DNA of 64,000 nt from Ktedonobacter sp. SOSP1-85 (lineage in GTDB: Bacteria; Chloroflexota; Ktedonobacteria; Ktedonobacterales; Ktedonobacteraceae), in the NCBI RefSeq assembly GCF_016587415.1, contig NZ_BNJI01000001.1, forward strand, positions 5,681,501-5,745,500. Direction: 5' to 3'. Of the stretch, positions 25,307-33,820 are shown piece after piece. The notes under the pieces are model-generated. The model ran no database searches, was not told where the DNA came from, and worked only from the letters and a program-made list of their open reading frames with translations. Every line of letters begins with the position of its first letter. The stretch's first letter is position 1. The position numbers and the translations under genes are program-made.

Positions 25307-26305
25307 TTATCCGCGCTCGCTATCGAGGTGGTGCATCTGTGACTCGTCGTAACGCGAGCCAGCGGCGGCGCCTGCTGGCACAGCCCGTTCGATTTGAGCA
25401 AGATCCTCAGTCGTTAACTGGAGATCGAGCGCACCCAGGGCCTCAGTGAGCCGTTCACGGCGACGCGCCCCGATCAGGGGGACGATGTCGCTTCCGCGCG
25501 AGAGCACCCAGGCAATGGCGATCTGGGCTACAGTGACGCCCCTGACCTCGGCAATGGAGCGCAGGGCCTCCACGAGCGCGAGGTTATGATCGAGATTCTC
25601 GCCCATAAAGCGAGGACTGAAGCCGCGGAAGTCGCCAGCCGCCATGTCACGTTCTTTAGACCAGTGGCCGCTGAGGAGGCCGCGTGAGAGCACGCCATAG
25701 GCGGTGATGCCTATGCCTAGCTCACGGCAGGTCGGAAGAATATTCTCTTCAAGCGAGCGTGAGAGCAGAGAGTACTCGATTTGCAAGTCAGAGATGGGAT
25801 GAATCATGGCGGCGCGACGGATGGTCTGGGCGCTTGCCTCCGAGAGGCCGATGTGCCGTACATATCCCGCCTTCACCATGTCTGCGATGGCGCCAATGGT
25901 CTCTTCAATAGGCACAGTGGGATCGACGCGCGCCGGGCGATAGATATCGATGTAATCTGTGCCAAGGCGGCGCAGCGTATAGGCGAGGAAGTTTTTGACG
26001 GCGGCGGGACGTCCATCATTGCCAGACCAGCCGCCAGCGGGATCACGCAGCGCCCCAAACTTGACGCTGATGATGGCTTGCTCGCGTTTACGACCCTGGA
26101 GCGCCTGCCGGAGCAAGAGTTCATTATGTCCCATGCCGTAGAAATCGCCAGTGTCCAGCAGGGTAATGCCAGCCTCCAGCGCGGCATGAATGGTAGCGAT
26201 GCTCTCATTTTCGTCGGCAGGCCCATACAGGTCTGACATACCCATGCAGCCCAGGCCGAGTAGAGACACCTGGGGGCCAGTTGTACCCAATGTTCTTGTC
26301 TTCAT
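25307..26305 (-). CDS. aldo/keto reductase
   Basis: 332 residues, TIM-barrel NADPH-dependent carbonyl reductase. Seen: MKTRTLGTTGPQVSLLGLG, the catalytic Asp/Tyr segment LLDTGDFYGMGHNE, the lysine in ISVKFG, and the cofactor region VPLIGARRRERLTEALGAL. The usual YxxHR active-site His is replaced in YRPARVDP, a variant common in this subfamily. The ATG at 26305 has AGGAG 9 nt upstream. The promoter carries a palindromic operator candidate at 26382-26407. Confidence 0.92.
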   Translation of the reverse strand: MKTRTLGTTGPQVSLLGLGCMGMSDLYGPADENESIATIHAALEAGITLLDTGDFYGMGHNELLLRQALQGRKREQAIISVKFGALRDPAGGWSGNDGRPAAVKNFLAYTLRRLGTDYIDIYRPARVDPTVPIEETIGAIADMVKAGYVRHIGLSEASAQTIRRAAMIHPISDLQIEYSLLSRSLEENILPTCRELGIGITAYGVLSRGLLSGHWSKERDMAAGDFRGFSPRFMGENLDHNLALVEALRSIAEVRGVTVAQIAIAWVLSRGSDIVPLIGARRRERLTEALGALDLQLTTEDLAQIERAVPAGAAAGSRYDESQMHHLDSERG

Positions 26306-26381
26306 TCTGTTTGCTCCTATGGAAATCCTCTGTGGATATAGTGTTCGCATATGTGTGCGTTGATGAAAGTATAACCCATCA

Positions 26382-26407
26382 AATGACAGATGTCAATATC
26401 TGTCATT
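26382..26407. promoter_or_regulatory. palindromic operator candidate upstream of the aldo/keto reductase
   Basis: AATGACAGAT (26382-26391) and ATCTGTCATT (26398-26407) are perfect inverted repeats with a 6-bp spacer, the geometry of TetR-type sites. The TetR gene at 23999-24595 is the nearest candidate regulator. Confidence 0.55.
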
Positions 26408-26488
26408 GGTAACTTGAAGACAAGGTGAGAGCAAGAGCGCCAGTCAAGAAATCAAGCAGTGTCCTGGTGATCCTCCTGATGTCAAAGG

Positions 26489-26516
26489 GCGGGCGAGAAA
26501 ACGTCTTCTCGCCCGC
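26489..26516. terminator. hairpin downstream of the LLM oxidoreductase
   Basis: GCGGGCGAGAA and TTCTCGCCCGC pair perfectly around AACGTC, within the 358-bp gap that otherwise holds only the palindrome at 26382 and no supported gene. Confidence 0.55.
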
Positions 26517-26663
26517 TTTGCAAAAAGGGACAGGGGAGGTATCAGGGTTTCCTCAGGGGCCGGGTGATATGCTCGGGCTGAACGACGAGGACAAATTCCT
26601 GTGGAATAGCTGCCATCAACGTTTGTTTCCTTTCTGGATGGGCAACACTACAGAAGGGTAGGC

Positions 26664-27638
26664 TCAATTGTTCTGCACTTCCCCGATGACTTCGGCGGCC
26701 AAGCGTTCCATCTGCTCGGCCTCGTCGAAGAGCGGGTGGAGCTGGATGAGTTCGGCTCCCGCGTCCGCGACCTCGCGCAGACCTTTGATGCAGGCTGAGG
26801 GTGGCCCGTAGATGGCAACTGCGGTCATGCCAGAAGATCCGTAGATCTGCTTGAGCCCGGCGTCCACCCGCTCGCGTGCTCGGGTGACATTGTCATCGAC
26901 GGCAATATAGACGCGTTTGGCGATCTGAAATGAAGGATCCTGTTTTGATTCTGCCAGCGCCTCGTGAAGCACGTGGACCTGCTGAGCGAACTGCGCTGTG
27001 GTAGAGCTGCCGGCACCAAAGAAGCCGTTGCCGTAGCGGAGCGCACGACGCACCGCTGCCGGATGACTGGCACCGATCCAGAGCGGCGGGTAAGGCTTCT
27101 GGAAGGGTTTGGGCTCCATAGACGCGCCATCGAGCTGCCAGAAGCGACCGCTGAAGTTAATGCGCGGCTCGGTCCAGCAGGCCTTCATCAGCCGCAGCCC
27201 CTCAGTGAAGCGAGCAATCAGACTGGCAGGATCAACCTCGAATGCGGAGAACATTCTCCCTCCTCCGCCACTGCCAACACCAACCTCGATGCGCCCACGG
27301 CTGAGCTGATCCAGCGTGCTGATACTTTTGGCGAGGTGGATAGGATTGTGCAAGGGGCTGACGAAGACGGCGCATCCCAGACGCAGTCGCGTAGTGCAAG
27401 CTGCGGCGAAGGTCATGAGTTCGAGCGGAGACAGGGTGGGGACGGAGCCAAATTCTATTTTTTGCGTTCCACTCCTGAGTTCGAGTGGAGCCAGGGCCGG
27501 TGCGGAGCCAAGTACCACTTCTTGCGTCCAGGCACTGTGAAAGCCGAGAGACTCAGCTCTGGTCAGGTAGTTGTGCAGCTTGGCTGGGTCGAATGTGCCG
27601 TCAGGAACGCGTTGAGGTATGGAAATAGCGAAGTGCAT
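26664..27638 (-). CDS. LLM class (F420-type) flavin-dependent oxidoreductase
   Basis: 324 residues, luciferase-like TIM barrel. Seen: MHFAISIPQRVPDG, TTRLRLGCAVFVSPLHNP, STLDQLSRGRIEVGVGSGGG and RVYIAVDDNVTRARERVDAG. The family uses F420 or FMN; cofactor is not certain here. AGGAGG lies 7 nt before the ATG. Odd feature: residues about 43-82 contain a tandem 20-residue duplication (VLGSAPALAPLEL, then EFGSVPTLSPLEL), visible in DNA as two diverged 60-bp copies at 27417-27536. Confidence 0.9.
   Translation of the reverse strand: MHFAISIPQRVPDGTFDPAKLHNYLTRAESLGFHSAWTQEVVLGSAPALAPLELRSGTQKIEFGSVPTLSPLELMTFAAACTTRLRLGCAVFVSPLHNPIHLAKSISTLDQLSRGRIEVGVGSGGGGRMFSAFEVDPASLIARFTEGLRLMKACWTEPRINFSGRFWQLDGASMEPKPFQKPYPPLWIGASHPAAVRRALRYGNGFFGAGSSTTAQFAQQVHVLHEALAESKQDPSFQIAKRVYIAVDDNVTRARERVDAGLKQIYGSSGMTAVAIYGPPSACIKGLREVADAGAELIQLHPLFDEAEQMERLAAEVIGEVQNN
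27417..27536. repeat. tandem 60-bp duplication inside the LLM gene
   Basis: GAGTTCGAGCGGAGACAGGG and GAGTTCGAGTGGAGCCAGGG begin two copies of one 60-bp period. It keeps the reading frame. Confidence 0.65.
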
Positions 27639-27979
27639 AGCAGCCTCCTGATAGTGAATTGAATACGCTTTTGAACTGAATACTCATAGCACGTTTCTTG
27701 TGTGCCATCTTTTTACTCGGATATCCCGAGTATGCTTCTCCTGGACATGCCTCTCTGTCGAAGCGTGCCCAGTTGGAGAGACATTCATTAAACTGTTGGG
27801 AAGAACAAAACTGTGCGGTCTGGTGAGGGAGATTTTCTCGGCACTGTGAGAGGTGGTACGAATGGTTCCCAACGCTCGGACCAGTGGCAAAAAACCTGCA
27901 CCGTGCAGTAAAATGAGAGTGTTTGGAACAAAAGGATCGCGACTTGCGGCGTGGTCGCAACGTGTGATGAGCTACGAAC
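27639..27979. other. intergenic region between LLM gene and sigma-factor remnant
   Basis: No intact gene. It may contain the decayed N-terminal part of the sigma-factor gene at 27980-28366, but I cannot trace it. Confidence 0.3.
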
Positions 27980-28366
27980 ACATTGCTTGCCCGCTATCTC
28001 CAGGCATGGGAAACAGACGATGTGGATGGGCTCGTGGCGCTTCTGACAGAAGACGCGACGCTCTCCATGCCACCGGTCCCTTCGTGGTATCAGGGACGAG
28101 AAGCGATTCGCACGATTCTCCTGGCTGTCTTATTCCCATCTGGCGTGCAGCATCGGTGGCGTTTATCTCCGACGCGCGCCAATGGTCAGCCTGCATTTGT
28201 GGTGTATCGAGCGGATGAAGCAACACGATCCTATCGAGCGTTCGCGATACAAGTCGTCACCCTCGATGCTTCGCGGCGCGATCTGCGACAGGTCGCCGAG
28301 GTGACGGCATTCCTTGGGCCGGAACTCGTCACTTCCTTTGGATTCCCGCTTCTACTCCCTCAATAA
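27980..28366 (+). pseudogene. remnant of an ECF sigma factor: C-terminal SnoaL-like domain only
   Basis: About 128 codons encoding LLARYLQAWETDDVDGLVAL, EDATLSMPPVPSWYQGREA and YRAFAIQVVTLD. This is the SnoaL/NTF2-like C-terminal extension of SigG/SigJ-type ECF sigma factors. The sigma2 and sigma4 regions are missing: an in-frame TGA lies at 27968-27970, four codons before the homology begins. A TTG could start a short protein, but there is no ribosome site. A stand-alone SnoaL-like protein is the alternative. Confidence 0.55.
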
Positions 28367-28578
28367 AGGTACCATCTCGCGCTTGCCCCTCATTGGTTTT
28401 CCGAGCACAGCTCTGTCAATCCTTCTCTCAATTACTTGACCGGTGTTCTTAAGAGCTGAGATGACCTTTGAAATATCTGGGAATAGCAGCATGCTGGAGA
28501 GGGTTGTCATGTATAGTACAAAGACTCAAAAGCTCAAATAGTCGCCGCATGCCAATAAACATGAGAAGAGAAAAGTAA

Positions 28579-28983
28579 ATGGAACAAAAACGAGATATTG
28601 AGAATCGGGACGATATTGTCTACATGGTCAGTACGTTTTACCGCAAGGCCACGCAAGACCCTCTCATTGGCTTTTTCTTTACGGATGTGGCCGCCATTGA
28701 CCTGGAGGCGCACCTGCCAGTGATGTATAACTTCTGGGAGAATCTGCTCTTTCAGACGGGCAACTATCGTGGCGGCATGATGTATAAGCATATCCTGTTG
28801 CATCAGAAGGAGCCGCTACGCTCCCAGCACTTTGCGCGCTGGTTTGAGCTGTTCTCCCAAACGATTGATGGCGCATTCGCGGGGCCAAGGGCCGAAGAGG
28901 CCAAGCGGCGAGCCAGGACAGTGATTCAGACGATGCCTTTAAAACTACAAGGCGCATCTCTGCCCCTGACAAGGCCACGCTAA
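28579..28983 (+). CDS. group III truncated hemoglobin
   Basis: 134 residues, 2-on-2 globin that binds O2 or NO at a cytoplasmic heme. Seen: FYRKATQDPLIGFFF in the B helix area, HLPVMYNFWENLLF, KHILLHQKEPLRSQHFARW (candidate proximal histidines 71, 75 and 84) and a GPRAEEAKRRA tail. Length and motifs match group III. AGAAGAGAAAAG lies before the ATG. It is a single-gene unit; the end of a TnpB element begins about 25 bp after its stop. Confidence 0.88.
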   Translation: MEQKRDIENRDDIVYMVSTFYRKATQDPLIGFFFTDVAAIDLEAHLPVMYNFWENLLFQTGNYRGGMMYKHILLHQKEPLRSQHFARWFELFSQTIDGAFAGPRAEEAKRRARTVIQTMPLKLQGASLPLTRPR

Positions 28984-29004
28984 CCTCTCCTGCTCCGATT
29001 TTCC

Positions 29005-29150
29005 TATGCAAACGTATGCAAGCATACGTTTGCACCGAATTTCGTTGTTCCTGTTTCATCCGTAGGTGCCTCCGGGCCGAAGCCCTTTGGTCTTACCCCG
29101 CGTCCGCAGGCAAGTTTGCGTCTTCGTCCGAGCCAGTACCGGAGACGGCT
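29005..29150 (-). ncRNA. putative omega-RNA / right end of the TnpB element
   Basis: Downstream of and overlapping the tnpB 3' end on the minus strand: a perfect 12-bp hairpin (29008-29019 with 29022-29033, GCAAACGTATGC arm) and a second GC-rich stem (GGGCTTCGGCCC area). IS200/IS605 TnpB guide RNAs arise from this position. No guide boundary can be fixed by eye. Confidence 0.35.
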
Positions 29151-30256
29151 TGATCAATGAGCCCGATCAAGCGAAGGGCTTCGCGTAACACATTCTGACC
29201 TGCGTTGTAATCTCGATCCTGCGGAAACTGATCATACGGACAAGCAGGATTCTGACACACAAAGATGCGATCCTTGAGCGTCATCGCTTCCCACGTCCAA
29301 CCGCAGCAATGACAGGTCTTGCTGGAAGGAAAGAAACGGCCCACCTTGATTATTTGTCCCCCACGTTGCGCCACTTTTGCCTCGAGCAGACGTCTGAGGG
29401 TGCCCAGCGAGGCATCGGCGAACGAGCGAGCGAGACGGCGATTCCTGAGCAGTCCCTTGAGGTGCAGATCTTCCACTCCGATGATCCCGTAACTGTCGAC
29501 CAGCTTAGTTGTGAGCTTCTGAAGGACATCCTGGCGCTGGCAGGTGATGCGATAATGCAGACGGGCGACCTGTCGGCGCGCTTTCTCCCGATTCGCGGAT
29601 CCCAGTTTTCGGCGATGCAGCCGTTTGTTGGCCTGACGCAATTTCTTGAGAGCGGTTTTGAGGAAGGCTTGGTTTTCGACTTCCTCTCCTGTACTCAAGG
29701 TGGCCAGGCGGTTGAGCCCCACATCGATACCCACGGCGGCTGGTTTCTTCACCGCGATGGTCTCAGGGATCTCAACCTGGAGGGAAACAAACCACCAATC
29801 TGCTTGACGAGTAAGACGTGCGCCTGTGATTTTGCCCTGGAAGCGCAGATTCTCAGCCAGATTGACCCATCCGAGCTTGGGGATCCACATGCGATGATCC
29901 CCCAACGCGAATTGATCGTTGGCAAGGTAAAAGGAGGGTTTGCTTGTTTTCTTGCTCTTGAACGTAGGGCGTTTGGCTTTGCCTTCAAAAAACGCGGTGA
30001 AGGCTTTTCCCAGATCGAGAAAGGGCTGATCTGAGGCGTTCTTCGTCACCTCCCATGTCCAGGGGAATTGGACCCGCCGAATCTCGTTGAATTGCTTCTT
30101 GAGTTTCAAGGCGGTGGGTTTGTCTCCGGCCTCATATTGGCGGTTCCATTCGGCCAGCGCCCAATTCCACACAAAGCGAGCAACGCCTGCGGCACGAGCA
30201 AAGTAGTTGGCCTGCTCAGGTGTGGGATGCAGTCTGATCTTATGGGCGCGAATCAT
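29093..30256 (-). CDS. tnpB: TnpB, RNA-guided nuclease of an IS200/IS605-type element
   Basis: 387 residues, apparently intact. Seen: N-terminal MIRAHKIRLHPTPEQ, RuvC-I Asp178 in GIDVGLNRLATL, RuvC-II Glu262 in GVEDLHLKGLL, a zinc finger with Cys315, 318, 334 and 339, and RuvC-III Asp349 in DRDYNAGQNVL. Known members cut DNA at the donor site under omega-RNA guidance and promote element retention. No TnpA lies beside it, so the element depends on a transposase elsewhere. Confidence 0.93.
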   Translation of the reverse strand: MIRAHKIRLHPTPEQANYFARAAGVARFVWNWALAEWNRQYEAGDKPTALKLKKQFNEIRRVQFPWTWEVTKNASDQPFLDLGKAFTAFFEGKAKRPTFKSKKTSKPSFYLANDQFALGDHRMWIPKLGWVNLAENLRFQGKITGARLTRQADWWFVSLQVEIPETIAVKKPAAVGIDVGLNRLATLSTGEEVENQAFLKTALKKLRQANKRLHRRKLGSANREKARRQVARLHYRITCQRQDVLQKLTTKLVDSYGIIGVEDLHLKGLLRNRRLARSFADASLGTLRRLLEAKVAQRGGQIIKVGRFFPSSKTCHCCGWTWEAMTLKDRIFVCQNPACPYDQFPQDRDYNAGQNVLREALRLIGLIDQAVSGTGSDEDANLPADAG

Positions 30257-30556
30257 GCGGTTCTGCTCTTTCTCTTACCTCATATTTTCTTCAGTATAGG
30301 GCAAATGTTCTCATCTGTCAAGAAGCCCGAAAGCATGGCGTCTTGCCCACGCTTGATTCCTGTTTCCCAAAAAGTGGGAAACAGTTGCATTCTCTTTCTG
30401 TTTATATCAACCACGCAATCGCTTTGGGTGCGACATACGTGTCATATATAACCCGTTTATCTGTTCCCAGGGTAGGCCCCTGGACCTGTGTCTTGTCTCC
30501 TGTTGGGGAACACGATACAGTGTAACCGAGATACAAGGAGAGGGAGCGTGGAAGAT

Positions 30557-30913
30557 ATGCCAAAACGTGTGTTGGTTGTTGAAGATGAAGCCGATATCCA
30601 GACGGCTGTGCGAACGCTGTTAGAAAACTCAGACTATGAGGTAACGAGCGCTGAGAATGGGCTGGTGGCTCTTGAATTACTGGAGCAGGGGCTTCAGCCC
30701 GATATCTTGCTGCTCGACCTGATGACTCCAAGCATGAGTGGTTATAGCCTGCTGTATGAACTGCACCGGCGAGGAGTAAGCAATACGTTCTCTACCATTG
30801 TGATGAGTGGTGATGTCTTAACGAAGCAGCAGATCGACCTCTTTGGTATTAAAGGCTTCATCAGCAAGCCCTTTGATATTGATGAGCTTCATGCCATGAT
30901 AGCGTCTGTGTAG
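30557..30913 (+). CDS. single-domain response regulator (CheY-like receiver)
   Basis: 118 residues, receiver domain only. Seen: RVLVVEDEADIQTA (acidic pocket), the phospho-acceptor in DILLLDLMTPSMSG, the conserved Ser/Thr region TIVMSGD, and FISKPFDIDEL with the conserved Lys. No output domain, so it signals by protein contact. AAGGAGAGGGA precedes it; GTG at 30548 is an alternative start three codons upstream. No kinase is adjacent (orphan). Confidence 0.9.
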   Translation: MPKRVLVVEDEADIQTAVRTLLENSDYEVTSAENGLVALELLEQGLQPDILLLDLMTPSMSGYSLLYELHRRGVSNTFSTIVMSGDVLTKQQIDLFGIKGFISKPFDIDELHAMIASV

Positions 30914-30993
30914 TATATCTATGTGGGGCAGATGTTGGCCTTGTGCATAATGAGAATATGCTCCTATACAGGACTATGGAAAAGAGGTCGTTA

Positions 30994-31839
30994 ATGGATA
31001 CAAGTGAGGTACAGAAGCTGTTTATCTCGGCCGGGTTGGGGCGTCTTACGAAGGACCTTGATGCCCTGGTCAAGCCATCGATTCGCCTGGAGGTCACACC
31101 GGCTGAAGAAGCTACGCTTCAGCCGGGAGTCTCCAAATTTGGTGGTCTGCCTGATTTACCTGCGGATGTCTCCTGGCCTACCTGGCAGCGCCTGCCGCAA
31201 TCATTTATCGCGCAGTTTCGCCTGCAAGATGTTCATCCTTATGATGCTGCTGGTGTGCTACCTACCCAGGGAATGCTCTGGTTTTTTTATGATGCGCAGC
31301 AGGAGACATATGGCGATGATCCCGCGAACCGGGGAGGCTGGAGCGTTATCTATCGGAAGGATGCCCAGAGGCTGAAGCGCGCGACTGTGCCTGCGAAACT
31401 CCCTAAGTCAAGCCTTTTTAAGGCAGGTTCCGTTCAATTTATACGTGAGCTGACGCTATCCCAGGTGCCCAACCTGGAGATCGCCAAATACGATTGGAGT
31501 GAGGACGAACAGCAGAAGTACGACGATCTCCTCGCCAATTTGTTGCCCCAGGAGAAACGAGCCTTTCGTCATCGCCTGCTTGGGAATCCTGATCTTATTC
31601 AGGACGATCTGCGTGAGCAGAGCCAGCTTATCTCGCACGGAGTCACCGAGGATAATGATCCGCGCCAGAAGCAGTTGGAGGAGGGGGTTAAAGCGTGGCA
31701 ACTCCTTTTTCAGGTCGATACTGATGAGCGCCTGGGCATGCGCTGGTCGAGCGCGGGTATGCTCTATTACACGATCACCGATGCGGATTTACGCGCGCAG
31801 CATTTTGAGAATACCTGGTTGATCTTGCAGGCGGACTAA
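30994..31839 (+). CDS. DUF1963 (YwqG-like) family protein
   Basis: 281 residues, cytoplasmic. The DUF1963 pattern is visible: LQPGVSKFGGLPDLPADVSWP, then FIAQFRLQDVHPYD, GMLWFFYDAQ and the C-terminal LLFQVDTDERLGMRWSSAGML with LYYTITDADLRAQHF. Function of the family is unknown. The ATG at 30994 follows AGAGG by 6 nt. Confidence 0.85.
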   Translation: MDTSEVQKLFISAGLGRLTKDLDALVKPSIRLEVTPAEEATLQPGVSKFGGLPDLPADVSWPTWQRLPQSFIAQFRLQDVHPYDAAGVLPTQGMLWFFYDAQQETYGDDPANRGGWSVIYRKDAQRLKRATVPAKLPKSSLFKAGSVQFIRELTLSQVPNLEIAKYDWSEDEQQKYDDLLANLLPQEKRAFRHRLLGNPDLIQDDLREQSQLISHGVTEDNDPRQKQLEEGVKAWQLLFQVDTDERLGMRWSSAGMLYYTITDADLRAQHFENTWLILQAD

Positions 31840-31896
31840 ACTATACTAAAATCCTCTTCACGAAGAAAAACTCGCAGGAAGAAGGGGAAAATAACT

Positions 31897-32499
31897 GTGA
31901 TAACCTATCGTGGTCGTAGGGCCTGGCTCTTGCTGGCCCTGCTGTTTGTGGTGAGTGGGTGTGGCACCGTCGTAACGACTCCACCAGGCACAAGCCCAAC
32001 AATACCAACAGTGACGGCAGCTCCTGCCTCGGCTGAGCCTCAATGGGGCGTGCGAACCAAAACCAGCGGTTGCCAGGCCAGTAGTGGTTTGCAAGATAAG
32101 GCCTGTACGCCGGGGGCGATATTCTCCGATGCCACCAAAACAAAAATTTGTGTGCCTGGCTATGCCAGCTCGGTGCGCAATGTATCGGTGAGCCTGAAAA
32201 GCAAGGTTTATGCCGCCTATGGCATCAAGAAGCGCCGTCCGGGGCAATATGAGGTGGATCACCTGGTTAGCTTGCAACTGGGCGGATCGAATGATATCGC
32301 CAATCTCTGGCCCGAGTTGGCTGAGCCGAAACCGGGCTTTCACGAGAAGGACCGCGTTGAGAACTGGCTGCATGACCAGGTGTGCAAGGGCAAGGTGTCG
32401 CTACGTGATGCACAGATCAAAATTGCTACGGATTGGCGAGCCGTCTACAACAGCCTTCCTAGCCAGTTTAATGGCTCAGACAGCGACGATAGCGATTAA
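31897..32499 (+). CDS. lipoprotein with HNH endonuclease-like domain
   Basis: 200 residues. An N-terminal signal with lipobox VVSGC (Cys22) is followed by a Thr/Pro-rich spacer and an HNH-like motif: YEVDHLVSLQLGGSNDIANLW (D121, H122, N132, N136 counted on this start). It suggests a surface-anchored nuclease outside the cell, perhaps for nutrient DNA or competition; only the motif is seen. The GTG start follows GAAGGGG. A four-cysteine set in the mature part may form disulfides. A good terminator follows. Confidence 0.72.
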   Translation: MITYRGRRAWLLLALLFVVSGCGTVVTTPPGTSPTIPTVTAAPASAEPQWGVRTKTSGCQASSGLQDKACTPGAIFSDATKTKICVPGYASSVRNVSVSLKSKVYAAYGIKKRRPGQYEVDHLVSLQLGGSNDIANLWPELAEPKPGFHEKDRVENWLHDQVCKGKVSLRDAQIKIATDWRAVYNSLPSQFNGSDSDDSD

Positions 32500-32540
32500 T
32501 AGTAGGCTAGCGCAAGAAGTGGGATGAGAGCCTTTTTGTC

Positions 32541-32572
32541 AGAGCCCGAGGGGAAAGCGCCCCTCGGGCTCT
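32541..32572 (+). terminator. Rho-independent terminator
   Basis: AGAGCCCGAGGGG pairs with CCCCTCGGGCTCT around AAAGCG, then TTCCTGTTTG. Confidence 0.75.
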
Positions 32573-32676
32573 TTCCTGTTTGTTTGTAGTGGAAGGTGTG
32601 GAAAGGCTCTTGCTCAGGATCGCGTATAATAACGAGAAGTGTTGTTTAGGAATAGATCTATTCGGAGGTTTATCGT

Positions 32677-33705
32677 ATGCGACCCTGGTCTGTACAGTTA
32701 AGTGGACGCTTTGAAGAGCATGTATTTCAGAGCGAGGTGCTCAAGGGCAATCCGTTGGGTGATCCCTCCGCTCGCCCGCTGTGGGTATATCTCCCGCCAG
32801 GTTATGACGCTGAGTCGGAGCGACGCTATCCAACGGTATACCAGATCCAGGGTATGACGGGTCAGTTGGATATGTGGCGCAATCGCATGGCTTTTCGCAA
32901 GAATTTTCCTGAGCTGGTGGATGAACTCTTCGCGCAGAAGGAGGCGCCACCCTGTATCGTGGTGTGGGTAGATTGCTGGACCTCGTATGGTGGCAGCCAG
33001 TTTCTCGACTCCCCAGGGACAGGAGCGTACCACACCTATCTCTGTGATGAAGTCGTTCCCTGGATCGATGCGCATTACCGGACCCTTCCACGGCGTGAGC
33101 ATCGTGGTATTGCAGGTAAATCGAGTGGTGGCTATGGTGCCATGATTACCCCCATGCTACGTCCGGACCTCTGGGGTGGCCTGGCCACGCATGCGGGTGA
33201 CGCGCTATTTGAGACGTGCTATCTGCTAGAATTTCCGGCCTCGGTGCGTGCATTGCGCGATCAATATGATGGTTCATTTGACAGATTCTGGGAATCCTTT
33301 CGCAGCCGCCCGGCCCTGACCAGGGAGAGCGATATGCCCTTGCTCAATGACTGGTGCATGGCGGCCTGCTACTCTGCGGACGAGGATGGAACGGTTCACC
33401 TGCCATACGATCTGCGGACGGGCGAGCTGAGACCTGCTATCTGGGAGCGCTGGCTACGTTGGGACCCCGTGCGAATGGTGCCACATCACGCCGAGGCCCT
33501 GCGCTCACTTAAGGCCATCTACATTGACGCGGGGAGGCGCGATCAGTTCTACCTCGACCTGGGCGCGGAAGCCTTTAGAAGAGAGCTGGAGAAGATTGGT
33601 GTTACCGACATCTTCTTCGAACTCTTCGATGGTACTCACTCAGCCATCGAATATCGCTATCCACTCAGCTTGAAATACCTGGCGGAGCGCCTCAGCCCAC
33701 GCTAG
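32677..33705 (+). CDS. esterase family alpha/beta hydrolase
   Basis: 342 residues, related to esterase D/enterochelin-esterase-type hydrolases. Seen: LWVYLPPGYDAE, an oxyanion region near YQIQGM, the nucleophile elbow GKSSGGYGA with Ser149, and a C-terminal FDGTHSAIEYR with the probable catalytic His. No signal peptide. Natural substrate unknown. The ATG is preceded by CGGAGG. It stands alone between two terminators or inverted repeats. Confidence 0.88.
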   Translation: MRPWSVQLSGRFEEHVFQSEVLKGNPLGDPSARPLWVYLPPGYDAESERRYPTVYQIQGMTGQLDMWRNRMAFRKNFPELVDELFAQKEAPPCIVVWVDCWTSYGGSQFLDSPGTGAYHTYLCDEVVPWIDAHYRTLPRREHRGIAGKSSGGYGAMITPMLRPDLWGGLATHAGDALFETCYLLEFPASVRALRDQYDGSFDRFWESFRSRPALTRESDMPLLNDWCMAACYSADEDGTVHLPYDLRTGELRPAIWERWLRWDPVRMVPHHAEALRSLKAIYIDAGRRDQFYLDLGAEAFRRELEKIGVTDIFFELFDGTHSAIEYRYPLSLKYLAERLSPR

Positions 33706-33752
33706 CATTAAATATATTGAAGCGGGAATTTTTATCGTCATAGATTGTTCTA

Positions 33753-33795
33753 GCTAGCTGTAGGGCATAATGTAAGCATATGCCTTACAGCTAGC
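33753..33795. promoter_or_regulatory. 17-bp inverted repeat upstream of the F420-type reductase gene
   Basis: GCTAGCTGTAGGGCATA and TATGCCTTACAGCTAGC pair with one G-T wobble around 9 nt. It may be the terminator of the esterase gene or an operator; no T-run follows. Confidence 0.45.
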
Positions 33796-33820
33796 CTGTA
33801 TATGTAGAAAAGGAGATCCT

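Noticed and set aside
26425..26661. 78-codon open frame between the reductase and LLM genes
   Set aside because: Crosses the terminator hairpin at 26489-26516 and shows no homology.
29309..30034. 241-codon plus-strand frame opposite tnpB
   Set aside because: Shadow of the strongly supported tnpB gene on the other strand.
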